Below, one piece after another: positions 1-8,639 of a DNA stretch of 64,000 bases (positions within the stretch are counted from its first letter, which is position 1; the number at the start of each line of letters is the position of its first letter). The notes under the pieces were generated by a model. That model saw only the letters and a list, made by a program, of their open reading frames with translations. It ran no database searches and had not been told where the DNA came from. The DNA is from Serinicoccus sediminis (lineage in GTDB: Bacteria > Actinomycetota > Actinomycetes > Actinomycetales > Dermatophilaceae): assembly GCF_004153545.1 (NCBI RefSeq), contig NZ_SDVA01000003.1, forward strand, positions 1 through 64,000, in the 5' to 3' direction. Both the position numbers and the translations under genes were made by a program.

Positions 1-2
1 GC

Positions 3-113
3 CCGGTCCGTGCCGCCCGGGTCGACCGCCCCGCGGTCGGGCCCCGTCGCAGCCGCAGCCGGCCCGTCCGGCGCCCGCGCTCGCTCGTGGGCGCGGTCGC
101 CGCGCTGCTCTGA
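3..113 (+). CDS. Possible C-terminal end of an unidentified protein (cut by window edge)
   Basis: One forward frame stays open from the window edge to a TGA at 111-113. It would encode an arginine-rich tail ending in a short hydrophobic stretch (SLVGAVAALL). It would be convergent with the TagF-like gene whose stop lies at 129. Only about 36 codons are visible and no domain can be recognised, so in this GC-rich DNA the open frame may be chance. The call rests only on position and on the neat stop just before the convergent gene. Confidence 0.3.
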   Translation, partial: PVRAARVDRPAVGPRRSRSRPVRRPRSLVGAVAALL

Positions 114-128
114 GACCGCCGGGCCGGG

Positions 129-2819
129 TCAGCCCTCGGCGAAGAGGCGCCGCACGACGCGTTCGGCGCTGTGCCCGTCGTCGAGGTGGTTGAACCGCTC
201 GACCCAGTCGTCGTAGCGCTGCGCGTACCGCTCGGTGTCGTCCATCGCCCGGATCGCGCGGACCACGTCGGCCTGCGTGCTCACGACCGGGCCCGGTGCC
301 TCCTGCTCCAGGTCGAAGTAGACGCCGCGCACGTCGTCGCGGTACTCGTCGAGGTCGGGGACGTAGAAGATCATCGGCCTGCGCGTGACCGAGAAGTCGA
401 ACATCACCGAGGAGTAGTCGGTGATCATCGCGTCCGCGGCGAGGAAGAGCTCGGTGATGCTCGGGTACGTGGTGACGTCGACCACGCCCGGCAGCTCCAC
501 GCTGCGACCGTGCCCGACGGTGCGCGAGTGTCCCCGCAGCAGGACGACGTAGCCCTCACCCAGCTCGGCGGTGAGCCGCTCCAGGTCGAGGAAGAGCACC
601 ATGCCCGCGGCGTTGTCCCGCCAGGTCGGGGCGTAGAGGACCGCCTTCTGGTCCGGGCGGATGCCCAGCCGCTCGCGGACCTCCTCGCCCGACCCGTCCA
701 CGAGCGCGTCGTTGCGGGGATATCCCTCCTCGTAGAACGTCCCCTCCCAGGCGTAGGCGCTGCGGAAGATCTCCGTGCTGTGGTGGTTCTGGCTGAGCAG
801 GATGTCCCACTTGTCCCGCTCGACCACGAGCGCGGCGCGGGTGGATGCCCCGGCCGTGGGGCGGTCCAGGCCGATCCGCTTGAACATCGACCCGTGCCAG
901 GTCTGGAGGACGGTCTGGAACGGCTGGGGGACGAACCTGCTGCGCAGCCAGTCGTTGGCGATGACGTAGCGCGAGCGGGCCCGGGCGTCGAACCACGCCT
1001 GCGTCCCCTCCACGACGGGGACCGCGCCCTCGGGCACCGGCACCGACAGGTCGGTCACCCCCCAGTAGCGCACCCAGTCCGGGTGCTCGCGGGCGATGAC
1101 GGCGTCGAGCGCGAAGGGGTTGCAGGTGGCGAGCCGGCCGTAGAAGGACTCCAGGTAGACCGAGCGCTGCGGCTCGTGCGGACCCAGGAGGTATGCCGCG
1201 TCCATCCGCCGCTGGTGGAAGGACCCGAGCTCGTCGGGCCCACGGGTGAGGCCCACGCGCAGCCGGAACGACCGGCCGCGGCCGGTCTCCCAGCGCAGCC
1301 GGGCCTCCTCCAGCGGGAGCTTCTCCGGCGTCCGGGCGACCAGGGCCGGCGCGGCCGCCACCCGCACCGTGCCACCGGCGGGATCGACCCCGCGCAGCAC
1401 GTAGCTGCCGACCCGGGGGAGCCGGGCCGGCCCGCCCCACTGTCCCTGCAGCAGGTCGGCCGAGGCGGACCAGGTGCCGTCCGGGGCGAGGTCCGCCTGG
1501 ACGGACAGGGTCTGCCGACGGCCGACGAGGCCGAGGGTCAGCCCGTCCGCCGTGCCGCCCCAGGTGCCGGTGAACCGCAGCCGCGGGTCGGGACCGGCAT
1601 CCAGGGTCGCGGTGGTCACCACCAGCGCGGTGCCGGTCTCCCCGACCAGCAGGCTGCCCCCGTCGCCGGAGTAGGCGAGCAGCCCGGAGCGGACGTCCTG
1701 CACCGGGGGCGCCTGGTCCAGCGGCGTGGCCACCACGTGCTCGGCCCCCTGCTCGTCGACCACCACGACGCGGTAGGTCTGCGCCACCAGCCGCTGGCCC
1801 TCGTGCACGTCACCCAAGGGGGCCGGCCGGGTGACGTCCGCCTGCTCGGCAGAGACCTCCTCGAGGTCGAGGTCGGTCGTGCGATCGAGGGCCCCCTGCG
1901 TGGCCGACTCGTCGGTCTCCAGCCCCACCAGGTCGTTCTCCAGCCCGGTCGTCGTCCACGTCTCGGGCACCTCGGCGGTCACCAGGACGCGACCCACGCG
2001 CTCCTGCACCGGCTCGGCCGTCATGGGACGGCGGGCGTCGCGCGACACCAGCTCGACCCGGGCGGCGCGCACCCCCCGCAGCTCGAGCTCGGCCCGGACC
2101 TGCCGGCCGTCGATCTCGACGCCGGTGGCCATGACCCGCGGACGGATCCGCTCGACGGACAGCCCGCGCCGACGGACCCAGCGGGGGACGAGCTGCGTCC
2201 CGTCCTCGACGGTGCGCGCGCCCAGGATGCGCGCCGACCCCGAGCGGTGACGCGACTTCAGGGTGCCGGAGGAGGCTCTCCCGTCGGCGTCCGTCACGCG
2301 CACGTGCACCCACCAGGGGCGCGGGTCCGTCCCGGCCAGGAGCGGGGTCAGGTCGAGGCGGGCGACGAAGCCGGTGTTGGCGTAGTCGAACTCGGCACGC
2401 CGGGCCAGCCCGTTGATCTCCATCTCGGTGACCGGGCGCACCTGCGCGCGGATCGGGTCGGGGTCGCCGCGACGCCGCAGCTCCACCTCGATCCGCGGCG
2501 CCTGCGGATGGCCGTAGCCCCGCTCGTAGGCCCAGCCGCTGATCTCGTAGGTCGCGCCCTCGCACCACCGCGCCGCCCACAGGGTGGCCACCCAGCCGAC
2601 CTGGCGCCGGGTCACCGTGTTGAGGGCGCGCCGGGTGGTCTGCCGACCCAGCACGTAGGCGCGCTGGAGCAGCACGTTGTCCGAGGAGCGGGCGGCCGTC
2701 AGCCGGCGGCGCAGCACCCGGCGCGCGCGGCGGCCGAGGTGGTAGCGCCCGTCGCGCACGGCGGCCCGCACCCGTGCCACGCCCGACGGCGGCGGTGCTG
2801 CAGGCAGCGGCGCCGCCAT
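129..2819 (-). CDS. CDP-glycerol:poly(glycerophosphate) glycerophosphotransferase family protein (TagF-like)
   Basis: About 896 residues. The last 370 form a CDP-glycerol glycerophosphotransferase domain (TagF/TagB type), which transfers polyol phosphate from CDP-polyol to a growing teichoic-acid-like chain at the inner membrane face. Visible family motifs are QTWHGS near residue 640, YAPTWRDN near 730 and TDYSSVMFDF near 800. The first 520 residues are probably a beta-rich region with repeated immunoglobulin-like blocks, often found in front of actinobacterial polymerases; its role is not clear from sequence. I chose the ATG at 2819 because it overlaps the TGA of the upstream gene (TGATG), giving translational coupling. 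A longer reading from 3041 would run inside that upstream gene. The exact polymer (glycerol, ribitol or other polyol phosphate) cannot be told. Confidence 0.85.
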   Translation of the reverse strand: MAAPLPAAPPPSGVARVRAAVRDGRYHLGRRARRVLRRRLTAARSSDNVLLQRAYVLGRQTTRRALNTVTRRQVGWVATLWAARWCEGATYEISGWAYERGYGHPQAPRIEVELRRRGDPDPIRAQVRPVTEMEINGLARRAEFDYANTGFVARLDLTPLLAGTDPRPWWVHVRVTDADGRASSGTLKSRHRSGSARILGARTVEDGTQLVPRWVRRRGLSVERIRPRVMATGVEIDGRQVRAELELRGVRAARVELVSRDARRPMTAEPVQERVGRVLVTAEVPETWTTTGLENDLVGLETDESATQGALDRTTDLDLEEVSAEQADVTRPAPLGDVHEGQRLVAQTYRVVVVDEQGAEHVVATPLDQAPPVQDVRSGLLAYSGDGGSLLVGETGTALVVTTATLDAGPDPRLRFTGTWGGTADGLTLGLVGRRQTLSVQADLAPDGTWSASADLLQGQWGGPARLPRVGSYVLRGVDPAGGTVRVAAAPALVARTPEKLPLEEARLRWETGRGRSFRLRVGLTRGPDELGSFHQRRMDAAYLLGPHEPQRSVYLESFYGRLATCNPFALDAVIAREHPDWVRYWGVTDLSVPVPEGAVPVVEGTQAWFDARARSRYVIANDWLRSRFVPQPFQTVLQTWHGSMFKRIGLDRPTAGASTRAALVVERDKWDILLSQNHHSTEIFRSAYAWEGTFYEEGYPRNDALVDGSGEEVRERLGIRPDQKAVLYAPTWRDNAAGMVLFLDLERLTAELGEGYVVLLRGHSRTVGHGRSVELPGVVDVTTYPSITELFLAADAMITDYSSVMFDFSVTRRPMIFYVPDLDEYRDDVRGVYFDLEQEAPGPVVSTQADVVRAIRAMDDTERYAQRYDDWVERFNHLDDGHSAERVVRRLFAEG

Positions 2820-4153
2820 CAGGAGATGACCCGGGCGTCCGCCCGCGCGCGCTCGATGACGTCGGCGATGGCGACCGACTCCGCGGCCCGCAGCTTGTAC
2901 GACTCGGCCGTCTCGTTGCGGATCAGCCAGGCGAACTCCGCCAGCTCGTAGCGCAACCCGTCGCCGTCGAACTTGTAGTAGTACTTCTTGTTCTCCCGGC
3001 TGTCCTCGAAGCGGGCCTCGAAGTACTCCGTCTTCCACCACGGGGCCGGGACGTAGAGGTATCCCGCGCTGCCGCCCACGACGAGGTCGCCCTCGGCCTT
3101 GACGCCCAGGCCGGTCCGGGCCGTGGCCTCGCCGTGCCGGAAGGTCAGGTCGATCTTGGAGTACACCTCGACGGCCGACCCCTCGGGGCGCAGCGAGGTC
3201 GTCCGGACGTCCGTGACCTCGGTGCCCAGCAGCTTGACCACCGCCACCAGGGGGTAGCTCGCCAGCTCCGAGACGCTCCCGCCCGCCGGCGCCTCCAGCT
3301 CGCGTCCCTCGTCCACCAGCTTGGTGAAGGTGGCGTCGACCGAGCGGACCTGGCCGATCGCGCCGCTGCGGGCGAGGGCCACCATGCGCTGGAACCCCGG
3401 CGCGAAGGCGGTCTTGATGGCCTCGACCAGGACCAGCCCCCGCTCCCGGGCCTGGGCGAAGAGACGCTCGGTGTCCTCCCGGGTCAGCGTCATGGGCTTC
3501 TCGCAGAGCACGTGGACCCCGGCGTCGAGCGCGCGGCGGGTGAAGTCGGCGTGCGTGTCGTGCGGGGTGGCGACGTAGACCGCGTCGACGGCCGCGAGCA
3601 GGTCGTCGTAGTCCTCGAACGCTTGGTTCAGCTCGTGCTCCGCCGCGAAGGCCTCGGCGGTGCGGTGCGTGCGGTTGTGCACCCCCTCGACGCTGATGCC
3701 GCTGACGAAGCGGGCCTCCTGCACGAGCCGGTGCGCGATCCGCCCGGCACCGACCACCCCGAGCTTGATGACGCCCGCCTCGTTGCGCAGCTGGGTGCTG
3801 GACACGCCCTTGGTCCGCTCGAGGTAGACGACGTCGCAGTAGTCCTTGAGGTAGTCGAACCGGCCGAGCCAGTCGGACCCGATCGCGAAGACGTCCACCT
3901 GGTGCCTCTGGATGTCCTGGACCTTCTGGCCCTCGTACTCCTCGATGATGATCTTGTCCGCCAGACCGCTGTCCTCGACGTTCTTGATCCGGGTCATGAG
4001 GCTCTGCTGCACGTTGAGCTTGCCCCGGGCGTCGTCGTAGTTCTCCGTCGTCACCCCCACGATGAGGTAGTCGCCCAACGCCTTGGCGCGCTCCAGGAGG
4101 CGGCGGTGGCCCTCGTGGAACAGGTCGTAGGTGCCGTAGGTGATGACGCGCAC
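2819..4153 (-). CDS. Fusion: TagD-like cytidylyltransferase plus Gfo/Idh/MocA oxidoreductase
   Basis: About 444 residues in one uninterrupted frame. Residues 1-122 are a nucleotidyltransferase of the glycerol-3-phosphate cytidylyltransferase type: GTYDLFHEGH carries the HxGH site and RTKGVSSTQLR near residue 113 matches the C-terminal signature. From about residue 126 a Rossmann-fold oxidoreductase starts (GVVGAGRIA), with the family EKP motif in VLCEKPMT near residue 218. Separate proteins normally do these jobs. One chain could reduce a sugar phosphate and activate the polyol with CTP, as TarI/TarJ or Bcs1 do for CDP-ribitol; this is inference. The GTG start at 4153 is preceded by GAGGAGG at good spacing. 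The stop overlaps the start of the polymerase gene, which would use the CDP-polyol. A divergent glycosyltransferase starts only 27 bp away. Confidence 0.85.
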   Translation of the reverse strand: MRVITYGTYDLFHEGHRRLLERAKALGDYLIVGVTTENYDDARGKLNVQQSLMTRIKNVEDSGLADKIIIEEYEGQKVQDIQRHQVDVFAIGSDWLGRFDYLKDYCDVVYLERTKGVSSTQLRNEAGVIKLGVVGAGRIAHRLVQEARFVSGISVEGVHNRTHRTAEAFAAEHELNQAFEDYDDLLAAVDAVYVATPHDTHADFTRRALDAGVHVLCEKPMTLTREDTERLFAQARERGLVLVEAIKTAFAPGFQRMVALARSGAIGQVRSVDATFTKLVDEGRELEAPAGGSVSELASYPLVAVVKLLGTEVTDVRTTSLRPEGSAVEVYSKIDLTFRHGEATARTGLGVKAEGDLVVGGSAGYLYVPAPWWKTEYFEARFEDSRENKKYYYKFDGDGLRYELAEFAWLIRNETAESYKLRAAESVAIADVIERARADARVIS

Positions 4154-4180
4154 TCTCGGTAGCCTCCTCGTGATGGACTC

Positions 4181-5911
4181 ATGCGAGTATGCCTGCTGAT
4201 GGTACGGACACCGAGATCCACGCCGCGCCGCCTCTTGGACCGGCTGCGGCGCTCGCTGCGCCCGCGCGAGGCCCGCCCCGCCCCGCCGGCGCCCACCCCG
4301 ACCCCCCCGACGGCGCCACCGCTGCCGGTGAAGCGCCGGGACCCGGTCCCGGAGCTGCTGCCCCCGCCCGACGTCCTGCACGTCGTCGTGGTGGAGGGGA
4401 TCCCCATGGAGTTCGGGGGGCGCACCGCCTCCATCCTCGCCAAGTGCCGCACCCTGCACGAGCTGGGCGGCATCCGGTCGGTCGTCCTGGTGCGCAACCA
4501 CGCGCACACCCTGCCGCGGGCCGTCGAGGGCATGCGGCGACGTGGACAGCTGGGTGACGGGGTGGAGGTCCGCTGGCTCATGGACGCCTACCCGGACGCC
4601 ACCGAGCCGGTCGACCCGCCGGCACCGACCCGGGAGACCGAGCACGACCTGGAGGCCAGGGGGTGGACCCGGCAGGGTCGCAACCTCGTGCACCGGGTCG
4701 ACGGCGTCCCGCAGGAGCTGCGTCGCTTCCGGGACGGCGCCCTCGAGCACGTGGACGACTTCGACGCCGAGGGCCGACGGGTGCGGCGCGACGAGTACGA
4801 CGTGACCGGGCGGCTGCGCCGCACGCTGCGGTGGGACGCCGGCGACGGGACGGTCCTGGAGCAGGTCTTCTACCGGCGCAACGGGGCCCCGATGTATGCC
4901 GTGACGCTGGCCCCGCCCGGGCGACCCGGCGGGCGGCCGCGCGAGGTGTCGGTGACCTTCTTCGACGAGTCCGGCGAGGTGGAGGAGACCCACGAGGGGT
5001 CGATGGCGCCGGTGGTCCACCGCGCCCTCGACGCGCTGACCGCGGGCCGCCCGACCGTCCTCGCCGTGGAGGCGCGGCAGGCGGACCAGGACCTCGTCGG
5101 CTACCGCCGCGACCACGTGCGCACCTGCTTCGTCGCCCACAACTCCCACCTGCAGACCGCCGACAGCGAGCTGGACGACCTGCGCGGCTCCTTCCGGCGG
5201 CTCTTCCGGCACCTGGACACGATGGGCGCGATGGTGTTCCTCACGGACAGCCAGCGCGCCGACGCCGAGGCGCTGCTGGGGCGGCGCGACACCTTCTGGG
5301 TGATGCCGCACGCCGCGCCGGGCACGGCCACGCACACCGAGGTCGAGCGCGACCCCCGGCTGGTCATCATGATGGGCCGCCTGGCGGGGCAGAAGCGCAC
5401 CGACCACGGCATCCGCGCCTTCGCGAAGGTGCTCGAGCAGGTCCCCGACGCCCGGCTGGAGATCTACGGCGAGGGCGTCCGCCGGGCCGAGCTGCAGCAG
5501 CTCATCGACGACCTGGGGGTCGCCGGCTCGGTGACCCTGCAGGGCTTCACCCAGCAACCCGGGCGGGAGTACCGGCGGGCCACCCTGTGCCTGCAGTCGT
5601 CCAGGTTCGAGGGCGCGCCCATGGTCTTCGTCGAGGCGCTGCGCCAGGCGTGCCCCATCGTCAGCTACGACATCCGCTACGGCCCGGCGGACATCATCGA
5701 CCACGGGGTCAACGGCTTCCTGGTCCCCGACGGCGACATCGAGGGGCTGGCGGCCCGGACCGTGCAGGTGCTGCGCGACCCGGGGCTGGCGAGCAGGCTC
5801 AGCGACGGGTGCGCGGGGGTGGACGAGAGGTTCGGGCAGGAGGCCTTCGCCGCCCGCTGGTTCCACCTCTTCCGGACCCTCTACGAGGACATGCCGGCCT
5901 CGGTCAGATGA
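4181..5911 (+). CDS. Glycosyltransferase, family 4 / TagE-like
   Basis: About 576 residues. The C-terminal half is a GT-B retaining glycosyltransferase domain: LVIMMGRLAGQKRTDHGIRAF, then EIYGEGVRR, VTLQGFTQQP and SRFEGAPMVFVEALRQACPIVSYD, where the E-x7-E type site for the sugar nucleotide lies. The middle (about residues 130-280) holds an inserted region rich in charged beta-type repeats, as in TagE-like poly(glycerol-phosphate) glucosyltransferases, so it probably glycosylates the teichoic-acid-like polymer made by the divergent genes. A proline-rich stretch follows the basic N-terminus. The start is uncertain: ATG at 4181 and ATG at 4199 are both possible and neither has a strong ribosome site. 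The gene ends 8 bp inside the convergent family-2 glycosyltransferase. Confidence 0.75.
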   Translation: MRVCLLMVRTPRSTPRRLLDRLRRSLRPREARPAPPAPTPTPPTAPPLPVKRRDPVPELLPPPDVLHVVVVEGIPMEFGGRTASILAKCRTLHELGGIRSVVLVRNHAHTLPRAVEGMRRRGQLGDGVEVRWLMDAYPDATEPVDPPAPTRETEHDLEARGWTRQGRNLVHRVDGVPQELRRFRDGALEHVDDFDAEGRRVRRDEYDVTGRLRRTLRWDAGDGTVLEQVFYRRNGAPMYAVTLAPPGRPGGRPREVSVTFFDESGEVEETHEGSMAPVVHRALDALTAGRPTVLAVEARQADQDLVGYRRDHVRTCFVAHNSHLQTADSELDDLRGSFRRLFRHLDTMGAMVFLTDSQRADAEALLGRRDTFWVMPHAAPGTATHTEVERDPRLVIMMGRLAGQKRTDHGIRAFAKVLEQVPDARLEIYGEGVRRAELQQLIDDLGVAGSVTLQGFTQQPGREYRRATLCLQSSRFEGAPMVFVEALRQACPIVSYDIRYGPADIIDHGVNGFLVPDGDIEGLAARTVQVLRDPGLASRLSDGCAGVDERFGQEAFAARWFHLFRTLYEDMPASVR

Positions 5912-6791
5912 CGAGGAAGCGGCCGTGGCGCGCCATCCGGGCCACGTCGCGCCAGCGCAGCCGGCGCCGGTCCTCGCCGGGCTCGAACGGGTCCTCCCGC
6001 CACCCGTCGCGCCAGCCCGCCCACCACGACTCCAGGCCGTCCCGCTGGGTCGTCCAGCGCACCAGCTGGATGCCGGTCCAGCTGGTGACGTAGGCCAAGG
6101 CCAGCGGCCGGGGGAGGTTGCGGCGGGCCAGCCAGACCCGGTTGCGGGCGTTCTTGTAGAAGTAGTCGGAGTGCCGACGCGGGTCGACGACGGGGTGCCC
6201 GGTGCGGAGGGAGGGGACGTAGCGCACCCGGTAGCCGGCCGCCCAGACCCGCCACGCCAGCTCGATGCCCTCGTGCGCGTAGAAGAAGATCCCCGGCCAG
6301 CCACCGGTCGCCTCGAACGCCTCGCGGCGCATGGCCACGGTCATCTCGACGACGCTGAAGACGTCGGCCTCGGTATGCCGCTCGCGCGCGCCCAGGCGTG
6401 GGATCCACCGCCCCGGCTGGGCCGCCTCCGCGGCGTCCGGGTCCTCGATGAGCGGCTGTACGAGACCGACGTCGGGGTGCTCCTCGAGGTACCGGGCGGT
6501 GCGCAGCAGCACGTCCTCGTCGATGAGCCAGGCGTCGTCGTCGAGGAAGAACAGGACCTCTCCCTCGACGTGCGGCACTCCGGCGTTGCGCCCGGCGGGG
6601 ATGCCCACGTTGGTGGGCAGGGCCAGGGTCTTGACCTGGTCCGGCAGCCCGGAGGGGTTCCAGGCGTTGCCCACCACGACGATGTCGAGCTCGACGCCGC
6701 GCTGGCGGAGCAGGGAGTCCAGGCCGCGGCGCAGCTCCTGCGGACGGCGGCCCTGGGTGAGCACCACGACGGCGAACCGGGGCGCGCTCAT
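5904..6791 (-). CDS. Glycosyltransferase family 2 protein
   Basis: About 295 residues. The N-terminus (FAVVVLTQGRRPQELRRGLDSL) and the FFLDDDAWL motif (DxD-like, metal and sugar-nucleotide binding) show an inverting GT-A fold of family 2, near the rhamnosyl/galactofuranosyl transferase type. GRNAGV and GGWPGIFFYAHEGIELAWRVW are typical acceptor-side motifs. It probably adds a sugar to a lipid-linked or wall polymer on the cytoplasmic face. The ATG at 6791 overlaps the stop of the upstream CDP-alcohol phosphotransferase gene (ATGA), so the two are translationally coupled. The 3' end overlaps the convergent TagE-like gene by 8 bp. Acceptor and donor cannot be named. Confidence 0.8.
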   Translation of the reverse strand: MSAPRFAVVVLTQGRRPQELRRGLDSLLRQRGVELDIVVVGNAWNPSGLPDQVKTLALPTNVGIPAGRNAGVPHVEGEVLFFLDDDAWLIDEDVLLRTARYLEEHPDVGLVQPLIEDPDAAEAAQPGRWIPRLGARERHTEADVFSVVEMTVAMRREAFEATGGWPGIFFYAHEGIELAWRVWAAGYRVRYVPSLRTGHPVVDPRRHSDYFYKNARNRVWLARRNLPRPLALAYVTSWTGIQLVRWTTQRDGLESWWAGWRDGWREDPFEPGEDRRRLRWRDVARMARHGRFLVI

Positions 6792-7639
6792 GCCGCCGCC
6801 TCCCGGCGCAGCCGTCCCGAGGCCAGGATCGCGGCCGCGTGCCCGGCCGTGACCGGGACGACGACCGCTGCCATGACGACGACCTGGACGCGCGCGGCGG
6901 CGAGGTCCTCGCCCAGGAGCGCCCCCACCAGCGCCACGGCGAGCGTCACGAGGGTCATCTCGATGGAGTGGAACATCCGGTGCACCGGCAGCAGCCGGGC
7001 CGCCCGGCGCAGGGTGCCCAGGACCGTGCGGGCGGGCACCGCCCGGGCCGCCGCGCTGTCCGGCAACGGCCCCAGCCCTGCCGCGGCGCGGGACGCGTGG
7101 ACCATCTCGTTCAACGCCTTGTTCAGCACGAGGAAGGTCGCGAGGAGGGCACCGGCGAAGGCATATCCGAACCACTGGGCCGGGTCCTGCTCCTGCCCAC
7201 CCACGAGGCCGGCGGCCCGCCACCCCAGGGCCAGCGCGATCGCGGCCTCGACGGTGTAGTGGCCGACCTTGTCGAGGAAGATCCCGACCGGGCCGGACAG
7301 CCCCTTCCACCGGGCGATCTCGCCGTCCGAGCAGTCCAGCAGCATCTGCAGCTGGGCCAGCAGCGCACCGAGCAGCGCGCCGGGCAGGCCCGGGACGAGC
7401 AAGGCCCCGGCGGCCGCCCAGCCGGCGACCATCATCAGCGCGGTCACGCCGTTGGCGCTGAGCGGGGTCGGGATGAGCGCCCGGGTCAGGTGCGGCGACA
7501 GGCGACGGAGGTAGAGGTCGCCCGTCCAGTGCTCGGCGTTCCCGCGGGCGAGGACCTCCGGCGGCTGGGCGACCGCCCGGACCTGCTCGAGGGTGGGCCG
7601 GGCAGGTCGCAGGCCGTCGGCGGCCGACGGGTCAGCCAT
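6788..7639 (-). CDS. CDP-alcohol phosphatidyltransferase family protein with altered motif
   Basis: About 283 residues with several hydrophobic segments, as expected of a membrane enzyme that joins a CDP-activated alcohol to an acceptor with loss of CMP. The family signature D-x2-DG-x2-AR-x8-G-x3-D-x3-D is present near residues 101-128 as LDCSDGEIARWKG... and GIFLDKVGH, but the last Asp is His (codon CAC). In characterised members that last Asp is the proposed catalytic base, so either the chemistry differs or this is a distinct subfamily. The start at 7639 follows GAGGGAGA; an AGTCTA (TAGACT on the coding strand) -10-like box lies about 40 nt upstream. It overlaps the glycosyltransferase gene downstream and probably belongs to the same surface-polymer pathway. 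Confidence 0.8.
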   Translation of the reverse strand: MADPSAADGLRPARPTLEQVRAVAQPPEVLARGNAEHWTGDLYLRRLSPHLTRALIPTPLSANGVTALMMVAGWAAAGALLVPGLPGALLGALLAQLQMLLDCSDGEIARWKGLSGPVGIFLDKVGHYTVEAAIALALGWRAAGLVGGQEQDPAQWFGYAFAGALLATFLVLNKALNEMVHASRAAAGLGPLPDSAAARAVPARTVLGTLRRAARLLPVHRMFHSIEMTLVTLAVALVGALLGEDLAAARVQVVVMAAVVVPVTAGHAAAILASGRLRREAAA

Positions 7640-7735
7640 GGACCATCTCCCTCGCTCGACCGGGACCTCGGACGCGCAGGAGTCTAGACGGTGAACGCCA
7701 GATGTCCTCCGGCGCGAGGTGCCCGGACGCCGGGG

Positions 7736-8407
7736 TCAGTCGGGCGGCGCGATGGAGGTCTGTGCGGGCAGCTCGTCCTGGGGGACCAGGCCGACGGGGC
7801 AGGTGTAGCCGTTGGGGCCGTGGTTGCAGTAGCCGCCGGGGTTCTTGTGGAGGTACTGCTGGTGCGCCTCCTCGGCGTAGTAGAAGGGCCCCGCCTCCTC
7901 GGCCGGCCGCATCTCGGTGACGATCGGCCCGTGCCCGGCCCGGGCCAGCACCTCGCCGAACGCCGCGGCGGTCGCGCGGGCGGCCCGCTCCTGCTCCGGC
8001 GTGGTCCAGTAGATGGCCGAGCGGTACTGCGTGCCGATGTCGTTGCCCTGCCGGTCGGCCGTGGTCGGGTCGTGGTTCTCCCAGAACGCCTTGAGCAGCC
8101 GCTCGGGGTCGGTGCGGGTGGGGTCGTAGGCGACGAGCACCGACTCGGTGTGCCCGGTGCGGCCCGTGCACACCTCGCGGTAGGTGGGGTTGGGTGTCGT
8201 CCCGCCCTGGTAGCCGGCAGCGGTCGACACGACCCCGGGAAGCTGCCAGAAGATGCGCTCCGCGCCCCAGAAGCATCCCATCGCGACGGTCATCACCTCG
8301 GTGCCCTCCGGCCACGGCCCGTGCAGGGACGTGTCGAGCACCACGTGGCGCTCGGGGATGTCGGGGAGGGGGGTGGGACGGCCGGGGAGCGTGCTGTCGC
8401 GGAACAT
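7736..8407 (-). CDS. msrA: Peptide-methionine (S)-S-oxide reductase
   Basis: About 223 residues. MsrA reduces methionine-S-sulfoxide in proteins with electrons from thioredoxin or a mycothiol-linked system. The catalytic Cys45 sits in the diagnostic GCFWG motif, and the conserved blocks [34 protein letters not shown] and [11 protein letters not shown] follow. Two C-terminal cysteines ([14 protein letters not shown]) are suitably placed as resolving residues. The ATG at 8407 follows GAAGG on the coding strand. The gene is divergent from greA, with about 230 bp between them, and has no operon partner. Confidence 0.95.
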   Translation of the reverse strand: MFRDSTLPGRPTPLPDIPERHVVLDTSLHGPWPEGTEVMTVAMGCFWGAERIFWQLPGVVSTAAGYQGGTTPNPTYREVCTGRTGHTESVLVAYDPTRTDPERLLKAFWENHDPTTADRQGNDIGTQYRSAIYWTTPEQERAARATAAAFGEVLARAGHGPIVTEMRPAEEAGPFYYAEEAHQQYLHKNPGGYCNHGPNGYTCPVGLVPQDELPAQTSIAPPD

Positions 8408-8482
8408 CCTTCGAGTGTCGCACCGACCCCGCGGCGGTGCCAGCGGACCCCGCGCGGGGTCGACTCCTGGGCGCCCGAGGGC

Positions 8483-8488
8483 TAGACT
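8483..8488 (+). promoter_or_regulatory. Candidate greA -10 element (TAGACT)
   Basis: TAGACT fits the actinobacterial housekeeping -10 pattern TAnnnT. Transcription would begin near 8495, giving greA a 5' leader of about 145 nt, unusually long for this compact window. No clear -35 is seen. Confidence 0.45.
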
Positions 8489-8503
8489 GGGCGGTCGATC
8501 CAC

Positions 8504-8530
8504 GGTCCGGGCCCTTCGGTGGCCCGGACC
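8504..8530 (+). terminator. Terminator-like hairpin in the greA leader (candidate attenuator)
   Basis: GGTCCGGGCC (8504-8513) and GGCCCGGACC (8521-8530) form a perfect 10-bp stem with a 7-nt loop, followed by TTGTGTTT, the most T-rich run nearby. It lies about 10 nt after the probable transcription start and 110 nt before the greA start codon, so it is placed to stop transcription early. Confidence 0.6.
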
Positions 8531-8639
8531 TTGTGTTTGGGGCGAGCCGCGGTGCGCGCGGCTGTTCGAGACGCACGACCCGCCGGACGTGGCCGCACCA
8601 TGCTGCGGCCACGCACGCGAGACGACACGAGGAGAAGAA

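Noticed and set aside
171-2951. Long open frame on the plus strand opposite the TagF-like gene
   Set aside because: The opposite strand carries clear family motifs. Antisense frames without stops are expected at this GC content; the translated product is rich in His, Arg, Gly and Val without any domain.
2819-6304. 1161-codon minus frame as one giant gene
   Set aside because: Only the part from 4153 down is coding (cytidylyltransferase motif and ribosome site at the GTG); the upstream part is antisense to the glycosyltransferase.
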